NCBI RefSeq assembly: GCF_007833215.1
Contig: NZ_CP042239.1
Coordinates: 2,912,001 to 2,976,000, forward strand
DNA from: Sphingomonas suaedae
GTDB taxonomy: Bacteria; Pseudomonadota; Alphaproteobacteria; Sphingomonadales; Sphingomonadaceae
Length of the DNA: 64,000 bases
Direction: 5' to 3'
How positions within the stretch are numbered: position 1 is the stretch's first letter; the number at the start of each line of letters is the position of its first letter. Position numbers and translations under genes: made by a program. The notes beneath the pieces are model-generated. The model did no database searches. It was not told the origin of the DNA and saw nothing but the letters and a program-made list of their open reading frames with translations. Below, one piece after another: positions 43,666-52,222 of this stretch.

Positions 43666-44586
43666 ATGCGCGTTGATCTCGATCACCTCCCGGATACCCA
43701 GCAGGCCGAACTTGCTCGCGTGCGCGACACGCTCATGGCGGAATTTGCGCAGGCCATATCCACCTCTACTCAGCCGTGGAAGAAGAACGGCAAGATCCTC
43801 AAGATCATCCTGTTCGGCAGCTACGCGCGTGACGACTGGGTTGATGAGCCCGACAACGGCTATCAGTCCGATTTCGACCTGCTGGTAATCGTCAGCCATG
43901 AAGACCTGACCGATATCGCCGCCTACTGGTATATCGCCGAGGACAAGATTCTGCGCGACCCCGCCGTGCAGCGCCCGGTCAACATCATCGTTCATACGCT
44001 GGATGAGGTGAACAAGGCGCTCCAGCGCGGAGAGTATTTCTGGGTCGATATCGTTCGGGACGGGGTGGTGCTGTACGAGCTGCCCCAGCATGCGCTCGCC
44101 TCTCCGAAGCCGCTAACGGCTGCAGATGCGTACGAGATGGCAGAACGCTATTTCGAAGAGAAGCTTGGCGATATTGGAGTTTGGCTTGAAACTGCGGAAG
44201 CGCAACGTTCGCGAACTGATGACTCAGTTCGCTATCGCCGCCACGCAGCGTTCAACCTACATCAGGCGACGGAGGCCGCATATGCTTGCTTTCTGCTGGT
44301 GCGGACGTTGTACTTTCCTCGATCCCACAACATCAAGTTCTTGCGCTCTCTGGCGGAGGACAAGGAATCTCGCCTGATAAGCGCTTTTCCCCGCGAAACG
44401 CGAATTGATCGCCGCCGCTTCGAATTGCTAAAGCGCGCTTACGTCGAGGCGCGATATTCGCCAAGCTACGTAATTGGAACTGAAGATCTGGCTGCGCTCG
44501 CCGCATCCGTGAAGCGGCTACGCGATGTTGTCGAGTTGTTGTGCAAGGAGCGGTTGGCGCAATTGCGGTCAGAGGTAGCCGCCTGA
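43666..44586 (+). CDS. Nucleotidyltransferase-HEPN fusion protein
   Basis: A 306-residue protein joining an MNT-type nucleotidyltransferase (FGSYARDDWVDEP, Gly51-Ser52, then SDFDLLVIV with Asp69 and Asp71) to a C-terminal HEPN domain (RYRRHAAFNLHQATEAAYAC, KRAYVEARYSPSY). Separately encoded MNT and HEPN proteins form antitoxin-toxin pairs in which MNT adenylylates the HEPN RNase near its active site; a single chain may control itself. Start ATG 43666 has no strong ribosome site. Transcribed toward the convergent HD gene. Defence or stability function is inferred. Confidence 0.87.
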   Translation: MRVDLDHLPDTQQAELARVRDTLMAEFAQAISTSTQPWKKNGKILKIILFGSYARDDWVDEPDNGYQSDFDLLVIVSHEDLTDIAAYWYIAEDKILRDPAVQRPVNIIVHTLDEVNKALQRGEYFWVDIVRDGVVLYELPQHALASPKPLTAADAYEMAERYFEEKLGDIGVWLETAEAQRSRTDDSVRYRRHAAFNLHQATEAAYACFLLVRTLYFPRSHNIKFLRSLAEDKESRLISAFPRETRIDRRRFELLKRAYVEARYSPSYVIGTEDLAALAASVKRLRDVVELLCKERLAQLRSEVAA

Positions 44587-44688
44587 CGGCTTCGATCCCC
44601 CGCTGGAGTAAGGCGTTTCGCGCCTCGCCAAAGAGTTAAGTTGTGACACGCTGCGGAGAGCCCGTCCGACGATCCAAGGTTTGAGATC

Positions 44689-47166
44689 TTAGCCGTGCTC
44701 CCGAGACGGCAGCTTCGCACCGAAGGGTAGGTCGATGCGGATCTCCACGCGATTGTCATTGTCATCTGAAATTGCCTTCACAATGACCGCTTTCGTTTTC
44801 GCCGGCACCGGTCCCTTGACCGTCATGCGTCTGGCCGCCGCCACGACCACCAGTTGCGACGAGAGTGCCAGGCCATATCGCCGCCCTTGAGCCCCGGCCC
44901 CCTTGCCGACCTTGTCGGGATTTGCCGCCGTGCCATGATACTTGTTCTCGATCAGGACCTGCCGTTCAACGAGCAAATCGAGCTCGCCCCCGGCGACTTC
45001 GGTCCCTTCATCCACCTGCAAAGTAACCCGCAGATGTTCTGTGAGCAATTTTTGCAGTTCGGCCTCACTAGCCAATTCCGATGTTGTGCGTGGGCCGACA
45101 TACCATCCATCGACAAAACGCCAGAGGGCCTCCAGCGTCTTGGTGAGCGCGTCACGGCCGGCGGCCATGAGGCCACCTTTAAGATGACGGTTCAGTTGGC
45201 CAGCCATTCGAGACGCGAAATCCGGGTCTTCGGCCAGCCACGCATCAGGCACGGCGAGATCCTCCGCTCGGACGCGGAGGAGCGAATGTCTTTCCGAAGT
45301 CAGCAGCGCGGAGGTATCGACGTCGATGAGGCCGGCGGCGATCAGCCCTTTCAGCCAGGCAGTATCGATCGTCTGCCCCGCCTTGATATAAGCGTCTGCA
45401 TCCTTGGCCATGACAATGCCAAAGCGCCTCAAAAAGGCGATGCGGCTCGCAAGCGCGACGACAGGGAGCACCGTTCTGGCGCAGAATACATACCCCGTCC
45501 GCTTTTGCAGATCGTAGGCGTCGGCCCATTTCTGAGGATTGAAGGAGAATTCCGGCAGCTTTAGCGAACCATCGGGATAGCGCGCGAGGATCCGGATTGC
45601 CCCCGCCTTGCGCCCGGGCAGATCCACGATGATCTGCTCCGGTCCGGTCTCCTCCAAAGCCTGCGCCATCACCTCCATCTCGGCACGGTCGATATCGGCG
45701 GATGACAAGACCTCCGTGATATCGCGCGCGAGCGCGTAAATTTCGGCGCCGAGGTCATAGCGCGCGTGCAGTCCGTCGAGCCGCTTTACCACCTCTTTCC
45801 ACTGCGCGTGCCGGTTGGCGTCGGCGTTCTCCGCCCCCAAACCCGGCGGCGCGGCGATAAATCGGCCGCGGAACGCGAAGGCACGGTGCAGCAAGTCTCG
45901 CTCGAGAATGCCTTTCGCAAGAGCCGAAGCCGGTGCTGATGAAAGATTCAGCTTGGGATGGGTGATTTCGCCGGCAACGAGTCGAAGGAACGTGTCATCG
46001 CCCACCGACAGAAATATCTCGGCGAGATCGAATCGCCGACCTCGGTCGCGTTCCGCGACAAGCAGCATGCGCTGTGCCATCGCTTCGGCGGCCCTGACCT
46101 TGTGATGATGATAAAGACGATCATAGAGGAATGTTCGCCCGATCAGCATTTGCTCGAACGAACCATAGCCGGATGCCGCGATCCCCACTTGGTGGATGAC
46201 GTTGTTCTTCGCACTCGCAATGCGCTGCCGCATGGAGGGGTCGGCGCTCTCCAGATTGCTGTCCCGTATCTGCAGGATCTCAAGCTTCGACAAGAGCCGT
46301 TCGGTATCGAATCCTATCTCAAGACCCGAATGATGCGCATCCCGCTGCAGGAAATCGAGCCGGTCGGCATCCACTTGCCCCGAAATAACAGTCGAGAGAT
46401 GAGTGACGCCAGGCCCCGCCACACCTCCGATGATGCAGGCGATAATGCGTTCCTGCACCTCGATCGCGTCGAGGTTCCCGAGCCGAAAGGCGCCAGAACG
46501 CAGTAGCTCCGTAACCGGCTCCGACGTGACGATCATTACCGCGATCACTTCCGACGTCGCCGGACGACTGTTGAGGCTGTACCGCTTGGACAGGAGGGCG
46601 CTCGCACCCTGCAGTTCCCGCCGCCATTCGCCACCGTCACGTGCAGTGCTGTCGAGGGGAGAAGTCAGCTCCAGCACGGGTTCCAGTGCGTGGCTGAACG
46701 GACCATGGCCTAGGTCGTGGAACATCGCGGCAAGGCGCAGCGTCGCCCGCTCATCCTCATCCACCCCGGGAATCATTTCACCATTCTGGTCTCGCTTGAA
46801 CTCGCCATTGCGACGCGCGACTTGGCGCTCCAACGCATCCGCCATCCTGTCGACAGCGCCGACCACCCCCATGATGTGCTCCAGCCGGTCATGAGACGCG
46901 CCAGGAAAGACAAGCTGTGCCAGTCCGAGCTGGCGCACCCCGCGCATGCGCTGCAGCATCCGTGAATCGAGAAGCGCCACCTCGCGGGGATGCAGTTCGA
47001 TGGTGCCCCAGATCGGATCGTTGAGCTGCTTTGGTCGAAACCGTTGTGGGGCCTCGTCGAGACTCGCGCGCAGGGTTCCCAGCCACTCCTCGCAAAGGCT
47101 GTCGATCTGTTCGGCTAGGGAAGGCGATGCGTCACGTAGTGCGCTTCGAATAGGCATATCTGCCAA
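44689..47166 (-). CDS. HD phosphohydrolase fused to a PD-(D/E)XK-like C-terminal domain
   Basis: An 825-residue protein. N-terminal HD domain of the dNTPase/SAMHD1 type: DRLEHIMG (His97), FHDLGHGPFSH (His150-Asp151, His154, His159) and a later Asp in SGQVDADRLDFLQRDA (about 266-268), a complete metal set. The middle is helical and unknown. The last 100 residues contain GGELDLLVERQVLIENKYHG, matching a PD-(D/E)XK core (Asp730, Glu740-Asn-Lys742), followed by a Gln/Arg helix. SAMHD1-like dNTPases deplete nucleotides during phage infection; a nuclease-type tail would be an unusual addition. Lies 3 bp after its upstream partner. Confidence 0.85.
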   Translation of the reverse strand: MADMPIRSALRDASPSLAEQIDSLCEEWLGTLRASLDEAPQRFRPKQLNDPIWGTIELHPREVALLDSRMLQRMRGVRQLGLAQLVFPGASHDRLEHIMGVVGAVDRMADALERQVARRNGEFKRDQNGEMIPGVDEDERATLRLAAMFHDLGHGPFSHALEPVLELTSPLDSTARDGGEWRRELQGASALLSKRYSLNSRPATSEVIAVMIVTSEPVTELLRSGAFRLGNLDAIEVQERIIACIIGGVAGPGVTHLSTVISGQVDADRLDFLQRDAHHSGLEIGFDTERLLSKLEILQIRDSNLESADPSMRQRIASAKNNVIHQVGIAASGYGSFEQMLIGRTFLYDRLYHHHKVRAAEAMAQRMLLVAERDRGRRFDLAEIFLSVGDDTFLRLVAGEITHPKLNLSSAPASALAKGILERDLLHRAFAFRGRFIAAPPGLGAENADANRHAQWKEVVKRLDGLHARYDLGAEIYALARDITEVLSSADIDRAEMEVMAQALEETGPEQIIVDLPGRKAGAIRILARYPDGSLKLPEFSFNPQKWADAYDLQKRTGYVFCARTVLPVVALASRIAFLRRFGIVMAKDADAYIKAGQTIDTAWLKGLIAAGLIDVDTSALLTSERHSLLRVRAEDLAVPDAWLAEDPDFASRMAGQLNRHLKGGLMAAGRDALTKTLEALWRFVDGWYVGPRTTSELASEAELQKLLTEHLRVTLQVDEGTEVAGGELDLLVERQVLIENKYHGTAANPDKVGKGAGAQGRRYGLALSSQLVVVAAARRMTVKGPVPAKTKAVIVKAISDDNDNRVEIRIDLPFGAKLPSREHG

Positions 47167-47169
47167 AAA

Positions 47170-47577
47170 TCAGGCCTCCGCCAGAACCTCCTCGGCCGGC
47201 TCGTGCGCCCGCAATACAGCGTCGCGCAATCGACCCCCAATCTCCGCTGCCTCGGCTGTCGACAGGTTGTAGGAAAGCACCGTCTGGCGCGCTTCCTCAT
47301 TGTCGAGCGTGACGATCGTGGACAAATAGGTCGGGTTCGGCTCGCTCGTCAGCATCGCTTCCTGGGCGGCGAGCAGGATATCCGGCAGTTCCAGACAGCG
47401 CAGACCGACGCCGGTGACGGAAAAGGTCAGCCCTTCGGTAAGCGCCGACGGGAGATTGTCCAGTTCGTCGCTGAGCGCCCGATCAAGAATGCCATGAGAG
47501 GTGGGCATGCGCTCATCCTGGGCGCCCAGCTTCCAGATAGCCGCCAGAAGCTCAGCACGTTCGTAACGGTTGGCCAT
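47170..47577 (-). CDS. Hypothetical partner protein of the HD gene
   Basis: A 135-residue acidic, mainly helical protein beginning MANRYERAELLAAIWKLGAQ. The ATG at 47577 has GGAGGGAGC upstream; the longer frame to 47622 crosses the operator palindrome and is rejected. It ends 3 bp before the HD gene start, so the two form an operon. No known domain. It could be an antitoxin or sensor for the HD protein. Confidence 0.68.
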   Translation of the reverse strand: MANRYERAELLAAIWKLGAQDERMPTSHGILDRALSDELDNLPSALTEGLTFSVTGVGLRCLELPDILLAAQEAMLTSEPNPTYLSTIVTLDNEEARQTVLSYNLSTAEAAEIGGRLRDAVLRAHEPAEEVLAEA

Positions 47578-47603
47578 AGCTCCCTCCATCTGGCATATCT
47601 CGC

Positions 47604-47625
47604 AACTTGGGGTTAACACCAAGTT
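47604..47625. promoter_or_regulatory. Near-perfect 22-bp palindromic operator
   Basis: An imperfect palindrome of two half-sites AACTTGG and CCAAGTT around GGTTAACA, with only one mismatched pair, lies between the divergent starts at 47577 and 47680. It is ideally placed to be bound by the MerR-like protein encoded on the other side and to control the HD operon. Confidence 0.78.
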
Positions 47626-47679
47626 TAAACGGGCTCAACCCCAACTGAGTTCCGTATACCGCATTTCCATGGGCCGCCA

Positions 47680-48105
47680 ATGAACTTCACCCACGCCCAA
47701 ATTCTCGAGCTGACAGGGATGACGCAGGAACGCCTGCGCCATTGGCGCCGCGAAATTCCTGGCTTGAAGACGCGAGCGTCGCGTCGAGGCATCGTGACCT
47801 TCGAGGAGGTAGCCCTGCTCGCGGTTTTAAGCCGCGCGACCGACGAAATTGGCTTACCCGCCTCACTCATTGCGGCTCATTATGAAGACCTCTTAGATAT
47901 CTTCCGGGAAAATCAATCTGTCGGTGAGCCTGACTTTGTGCTCTGGCTCAGCCTCGACTCGGCAATCGTATCACCGATAACCGAGCCGCCCGAGTTCGAA
48001 ATCGCCGCCGTGGTTCGGCTCGCACCCGTCATTGGACAGCTATACACCAGTGTCCATCACACGGGCACAAGACAACTGGCTTTGTCGCTCGGATCCAACG
48101 CTTAG
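47680..48105 (+). CDS. MerR-like helix-turn-helix regulator
   Basis: A 141-residue protein with an N-terminal MerR-like winged helix (HAQILELTGMTQERLRHWRR then IVTFEEVALLAVLSRATDEI) and a C-terminal region of unknown fold (SLDSAIVSPITEPPEFEIAA). Divergent from the HD operon across a 22-bp palindrome, so it is the likely repressor. No metal-binding cysteines are present. Confidence 0.78.
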   Translation: MNFTHAQILELTGMTQERLRHWRREIPGLKTRASRRGIVTFEEVALLAVLSRATDEIGLPASLIAAHYEDLLDIFRENQSVGEPDFVLWLSLDSAIVSPITEPPEFEIAAVVRLAPVIGQLYTSVHHTGTRQLALSLGSNA

Positions 48106-48289
48106 CCGGCGACCAACGCCCTGACGCGTTTTGTCATGATTGAGGGCGCTGGCCGAAAAAGAGGCTGATGACGCCGATCGTTGGGCCGCACTGCAGTGCT
48201 TCTGCATGCCCAAATTAGCGCCGGGCCATGCGCGATCCCAGCAAACCTCCTCTCTAGCCTTTCCAAGGTCCTGCGTTTAGACTTGAACG

Positions 48290-49606
48290 ATGTTCCTTCG
48301 CCATCTCGCCGTCACCAATTTGCGCTCGATTCGCGAACTCGACATGAGTTTTGTCAGTGATGACCAGACGGCGCGGAAATGGACCTACCTCCTCGGCGAA
48401 AATGGCACCGGGAAAAGTTCGATTTTGCGCTGTCTGGCGCTCGCCCTGGCGGGAAGCGATGCCGCCGCCGAGCTCGTGGGAGAACCCGATAGCTGGATAA
48501 AACTTGGCCGGGACGAAGCGCAGATTCGGGTCGAATTTGCCAATATCGAAGGCCAGATGCGCCAATCGGCGTTGATCCTCCGCCGCGGCATGAGCGCGCT
48601 CGACTTCGTTGATCACAATCGCTCTCACCTCCAGCAAATCGATGCCGCCGTGGCCAAAGCCGACCGCAACTATTTTGTTGTCGGGTATGGCGTGACCCGC
48701 CGCCCACAGGGCTCACGGCACTCTTTCGGTGAGGCGACCTCGCTCTTTCGATCACCGCGGGCGAGATCGGTCGCGACGCTGTTTAGCTCCGAAGTCACCC
48801 TGATCTCGCTTGAACAATGGGCGATGGATCTCGAATATCGGCGAGGGCGTTCAGGCCTTTCCGCTGTTCGCAAGGCACTCGACACTTTGCTGCCCGACGT
48901 GAAATTCGAAGGCATCGACCGTGAGCAACGCCGACTCATGTTCAAAACGCAGGATGGAAGTCTGCCGCTCAATGCGCTGTCGGACGGCTATCAGGCCATG
49001 GCCGCGTGGTGCGGTGATTTGCTGTGGCAGATCACCGAGACTTTCGGCGATTACAAGGAACCGCTCAATGCTCGTGGGCTCCTGTTGATCGACGAAGTTG
49101 ATATTCACCTCCACCCCTTGTGGCAGCGCCGGCTGATGTCCTTCCTTCAGGAAACATTGCCCAACGTCCAGATTGTCGCAACGACGCATTCGCCTCTCAC
49201 TGTCCACCAGGCTGGAGAAGGAGAGCTCTTCGTCCTCAAGCGCAATGACGAAGGCGCGACGATCCAACCCTATGAAGGCGCTCCAAACCGCCTCCTGTTG
49301 CCAGAGCTCATTCAAAGTCCGCTATTCGGACTGAGCTCGCTCGATTCCCCTCAGGTGCAAGATCTGCGCGAAGAGCTTCGGCAACTGCAGGCGGGGTCTG
49401 CAAGCCGACGACCCACGCAGAAGGTCGCGCGGATGCGAGAGATCGAGCGCGAGCTGAAGAGCGCCTCAAACTGGAGCGACGTGCCGCCCTATCTGCAACG
49501 GACCAATCGTCTGCTCGAGAAGCTTGCCGACAAAATGCTCCCGGAAGTGGAAGGTCGCGAAGCCTTGGAGGCAATCACCCAAGCCTCAAATCCGGAAAAC
49601 GGTTAG
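48290..49606 (+). CDS. ABC/SMC-type AAA ATPase of a Septu-like pair (PtuA-like)
   Basis: A 438-residue ATPase of the OLD/RecF-like group: N-terminal MFLRHLAVTNLRSIRELDMS, Walker A GENGTGKSS (residues 36-44), signature LSDGYQ (about 230-235), Walker B LLLIDEVDIHLHP (about 265-276) and a TTHSP His-switch. Followed 6 bp downstream by an HNH endonuclease, the arrangement of Septu (PtuA-PtuB) anti-phage systems. It has no Toprim domain, which separates it from OLD nucleases. Start ATG 48290. Assignment to Septu rather than another ATPase-HNH pair (for example a retron effector) is inference. Confidence 0.85.
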   Translation: MFLRHLAVTNLRSIRELDMSFVSDDQTARKWTYLLGENGTGKSSILRCLALALAGSDAAAELVGEPDSWIKLGRDEAQIRVEFANIEGQMRQSALILRRGMSALDFVDHNRSHLQQIDAAVAKADRNYFVVGYGVTRRPQGSRHSFGEATSLFRSPRARSVATLFSSEVTLISLEQWAMDLEYRRGRSGLSAVRKALDTLLPDVKFEGIDREQRRLMFKTQDGSLPLNALSDGYQAMAAWCGDLLWQITETFGDYKEPLNARGLLLIDEVDIHLHPLWQRRLMSFLQETLPNVQIVATTHSPLTVHQAGEGELFVLKRNDEGATIQPYEGAPNRLLLPELIQSPLFGLSSLDSPQVQDLREELRQLQAGSASRRPTQKVARMREIERELKSASNWSDVPPYLQRTNRLLEKLADKMLPEVEGREALEAITQASNPENG

Positions 49607-49612
49607 CCCCCC

Positions 49613-50455
49613 GTGATCCGTCTCAGGCGTCGCCGAACCGCGGCCCATGTGCCGAAAAGCTTCCAGCCGCCGAAGCTCGCGGTGACAGCGGGCAAACTTG
49701 CTGAAATCTATTACGCGGGCCTTCTCAGCGGCAAGATGGAGTTTTCGAGCAATGCCTGGAAGCCAGCCAAGGGCAGGCTCAAGGATGACGCGGGCGGCAA
49801 ATGTGCCTATTGTGAAGCTTCGACCGCCATCGTCGCCCATGGTGATGTCGAGCATTTTCGACCCAAATCGGTCTATTGGTGGCTTGCCTTCGCTTTCGAC
49901 AACTATCTGTTCAGCTGCCAGATCTGCAATCAGAGTTACAAGGGAGATCGCTTTCCCATCAGCGGCCTACTCGCCGGCGCCCCGGCGATGCCGCCCGCAC
50001 TTCCCGCCGGCCAGGATCTTGATGACATCCTCGAAGCGTTAATCCTTGATGCGACGGCGGTGGACGATGATCATCTGAAAGCACTTTGGGATGATGAGCG
50101 TGCCGACTTGCCCCATCCCTATCTGGAAGACCCCGAGCCATTGTTTCGATACGAACCGGATGACGGCAATCAGGAAATCTGGCTGAGATCGGCCGGCGGC
50201 GATCGCGCCGATCGCGCGCTGAGCGCCGTGGAGACAGTGCTTGGGCTTAACCGTGAGGAATTGCGTCGGCAGCGATACAACGACTACCGCACCTTCGCTC
50301 TGCTCCGCACGATGACGCTCACGCCGCTTAATCCCTCCACGCGCCAGCAAGTCGTCAACGAGCTGCGGATCCAACAGGGGCGAACCCAGCCTTTTGCGGG
50401 GATGAAGCGGTTTTTTGCAAAAAGCTGGGCGCTGCCCGGGCCGTATTCGCCATGA
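49613..50455 (+). CDS. HNH endonuclease of a Septu-like pair (PtuB-like)
   Basis: A 280-residue protein with a GTG start at 49613. The HNH/treble-clef nuclease is clear: CAYCE (Cys64, Cys67), GDVEHFRPKS (His81), then SCQICNQSYKGDRFP (Cys102, Cys105, Asn106 and Lys110), fitting a PtuB/retron-effector type HNH. The remaining C-terminal part is helical and probably contacts the ATPase. Coupled to the ATPase gene by a 6-bp gap. Likely cuts nucleic acid on phage infection. Confidence 0.85.
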   Translation: MIRLRRRRTAAHVPKSFQPPKLAVTAGKLAEIYYAGLLSGKMEFSSNAWKPAKGRLKDDAGGKCAYCEASTAIVAHGDVEHFRPKSVYWWLAFAFDNYLFSCQICNQSYKGDRFPISGLLAGAPAMPPALPAGQDLDDILEALILDATAVDDDHLKALWDDERADLPHPYLEDPEPLFRYEPDDGNQEIWLRSAGGDRADRALSAVETVLGLNREELRRQRYNDYRTFALLRTMTLTPLNPSTRQQVVNELRIQQGRTQPFAGMKRFFAKSWALPGPYSP

Positions 50456-50470
50456 GGCTGGGCGGCGTTG

Positions 50471-51682
50471 CTACGACATTTTCCCGCTCAAGACTTGTGT
50501 ATCGACCACGCGCAACTTGCCGTGTGGCGGCAAATTCGTCGGCGTGTAGTCGCCCGCATCGCACCGGACCTGCACCGATCGATGGATGACCGCGTCATCG
50601 GGCACCGCACGCGGCTCTCCCGCAGGCAGATAATAGCCCAGCAAGTCGCGGCGTTCAGGCCATTCCTTCATTCGCGCGCGCTTCGGGATCCATTCAGGAA
50701 TCCACCAGCCACCTGCCGGCTGCTGATGGATCGGTCCCATGGCGTCGGCCGGGCAGTGAACGAGTTCCCCGTTCGCACGTCTCTGGCCGTGACAAATGCG
50801 GTTCAGAGTCGCAGTGTCAAAGCGCAGTCCTGCGGAATGCGCTTCGCCAGCCATCCATAAGAGGGAATGCTTGGCAAGGCCGCTTTCCAGTTCCGGATGA
50901 CCTCCGCCAACATCCCCATGTCCACCGGCAAACCAGACCTCCAGCGCATCCTGCGCCGCAGTCGACGAAGCAAATGGGTCCGGTGCATAAGGGCCAGCCC
51001 TCCACCCGTTCAAACGAAACATCCGTCGTCGTTCGTCAATTGCCATTGCGTGGCGTACGATTGCGACGGAAGGGTTGGTGCGGGTGTACGGAAGGTGAGT
51101 AAGTCCGAGCCCGACGCGATCCTTGAGGGGCGCGATCATCGACCCCACCGTATCCCATAGGCCGAGAAAATGAATTGGCACGCGCCGAGTTTCCAGCGAT
51201 CGGGCAAAACGCCAACCTACCGCTAGTTCGTCTTCATCTGCCGACTGCTTGTAGGCCTTTAGCGCAAACTCCGCGATGTTGGTTTGCTCGGCGCGCAGCA
51301 AACCAACGAGATAGACCAGCCCGGCTACCACGCGCGCTGTATATGCGCCTCGGCTGAACCCGAAGATGCTGATGCGGTCGCCAGGTAGATAGCGCTCGCA
51401 GAGGAAGCGATAAGCGTCGGTCACGTGGGCGTCGAGGCCATACCCTGTTGCTTGAGCCAAAAGCGCTTTGGCCCTGTCGGTGCGCCGCTTCCATAAATTG
51501 AGGATGCCAGTCGTGCCGATTCCCGGATCATAATAAACCAGTTGAGTGTCGTCTTTGTCGAGCGCACGGAACAACCGCACGACATTGGTGGCGGCAGGCC
51601 CGGGCTCATTGCTGGTGCCGTCGCAGCAAAGCACGAGATTACGCGGCCCGCGAAAAGCTGCTGGCCGTGGACTTTTCGTCAT
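50471..51682 (-). CDS. DUF2235 domain protein (Tle1-like phospholipase family)
   Basis: A 403-residue alpha/beta hydrolase-like protein. DUF2235 motifs: LVLCCDGTSNEPGPAATNVV at the N-terminus, FGFSRGAYTARVVAGL containing the GxSxG nucleophile elbow, and the FAGGHGDVGGGHPE block with catalytic Asp/His. Related T6SS effectors (Tle1) are phospholipases, but no T6SS genes are present and no PAAR or VgrG fusion is seen. I use ATG 51682 with GTGGAG upstream; the frame is open to 51754. It is convergent with the HNH gene. Role in the island is unknown, possibly a membrane-targeting effector. Confidence 0.87.
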   Translation of the reverse strand: MTKSPRPAAFRGPRNLVLCCDGTSNEPGPAATNVVRLFRALDKDDTQLVYYDPGIGTTGILNLWKRRTDRAKALLAQATGYGLDAHVTDAYRFLCERYLPGDRISIFGFSRGAYTARVVAGLVYLVGLLRAEQTNIAEFALKAYKQSADEDELAVGWRFARSLETRRVPIHFLGLWDTVGSMIAPLKDRVGLGLTHLPYTRTNPSVAIVRHAMAIDERRRMFRLNGWRAGPYAPDPFASSTAAQDALEVWFAGGHGDVGGGHPELESGLAKHSLLWMAGEAHSAGLRFDTATLNRICHGQRRANGELVHCPADAMGPIHQQPAGGWWIPEWIPKRARMKEWPERRDLLGYYLPAGEPRAVPDDAVIHRSVQVRCDAGDYTPTNLPPHGKLRVVDTQVLSGKMS

Positions 51683-52222
51683 TCTCCACTCCTCATGCAA
51701 TCTTTGTCGAAGCCAGTCTGCCAGCACGCAATAAGCGGGAAAGATCAGATTCAATCAATGCGTAAAGGCCCAAATCCGATCATGCGCTGGCGACGGCGAT
51801 CTGATCGATCGCATCCATTGTTGGCTTTCCCGGAGCTAAGACGCATGAACTTTATGTCGAGTTCGACGAAAGAGATGGTGCGGGAACGTCGACGCGCACG
51901 TTTAGTGACAAGCGCTTCTTCAGGCGCCTGAGCCAGGACGGGCGCTGGCTGGTTGGGCGCTTCGGCGCAATCCGCTTCGGCTTAGAACTACAGTCGGAGG
52001 CAGACGGAATAGCAACTCACCTTCAGCTCGTCTTGTTTGCGAGCAGGTGTTTTCCGGCGGCGATCTCGGACTGACGGTCCTTATACTGAAGTCGACTCCT
52101 TGTCATCGACAGCGAGTCGGTCCGCAGAGCCCCCAACTTTCCTTCGGGACGGTGAAGACGCAGGATCCGAATCCTTTCCCGGGACTGGGCAGCGTGTGGA
52201 TAAACCCTCCGGTAATTTTGGG
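51683..52222. other. Intergenic region, no supported gene
   Basis: About 540 bp between two minus-strand genes. Short overlapping frames on both strands have no family motifs. Probably includes the promoter of the DUF2235 gene and the end of the ietAS transcript. Confidence 0.4.
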
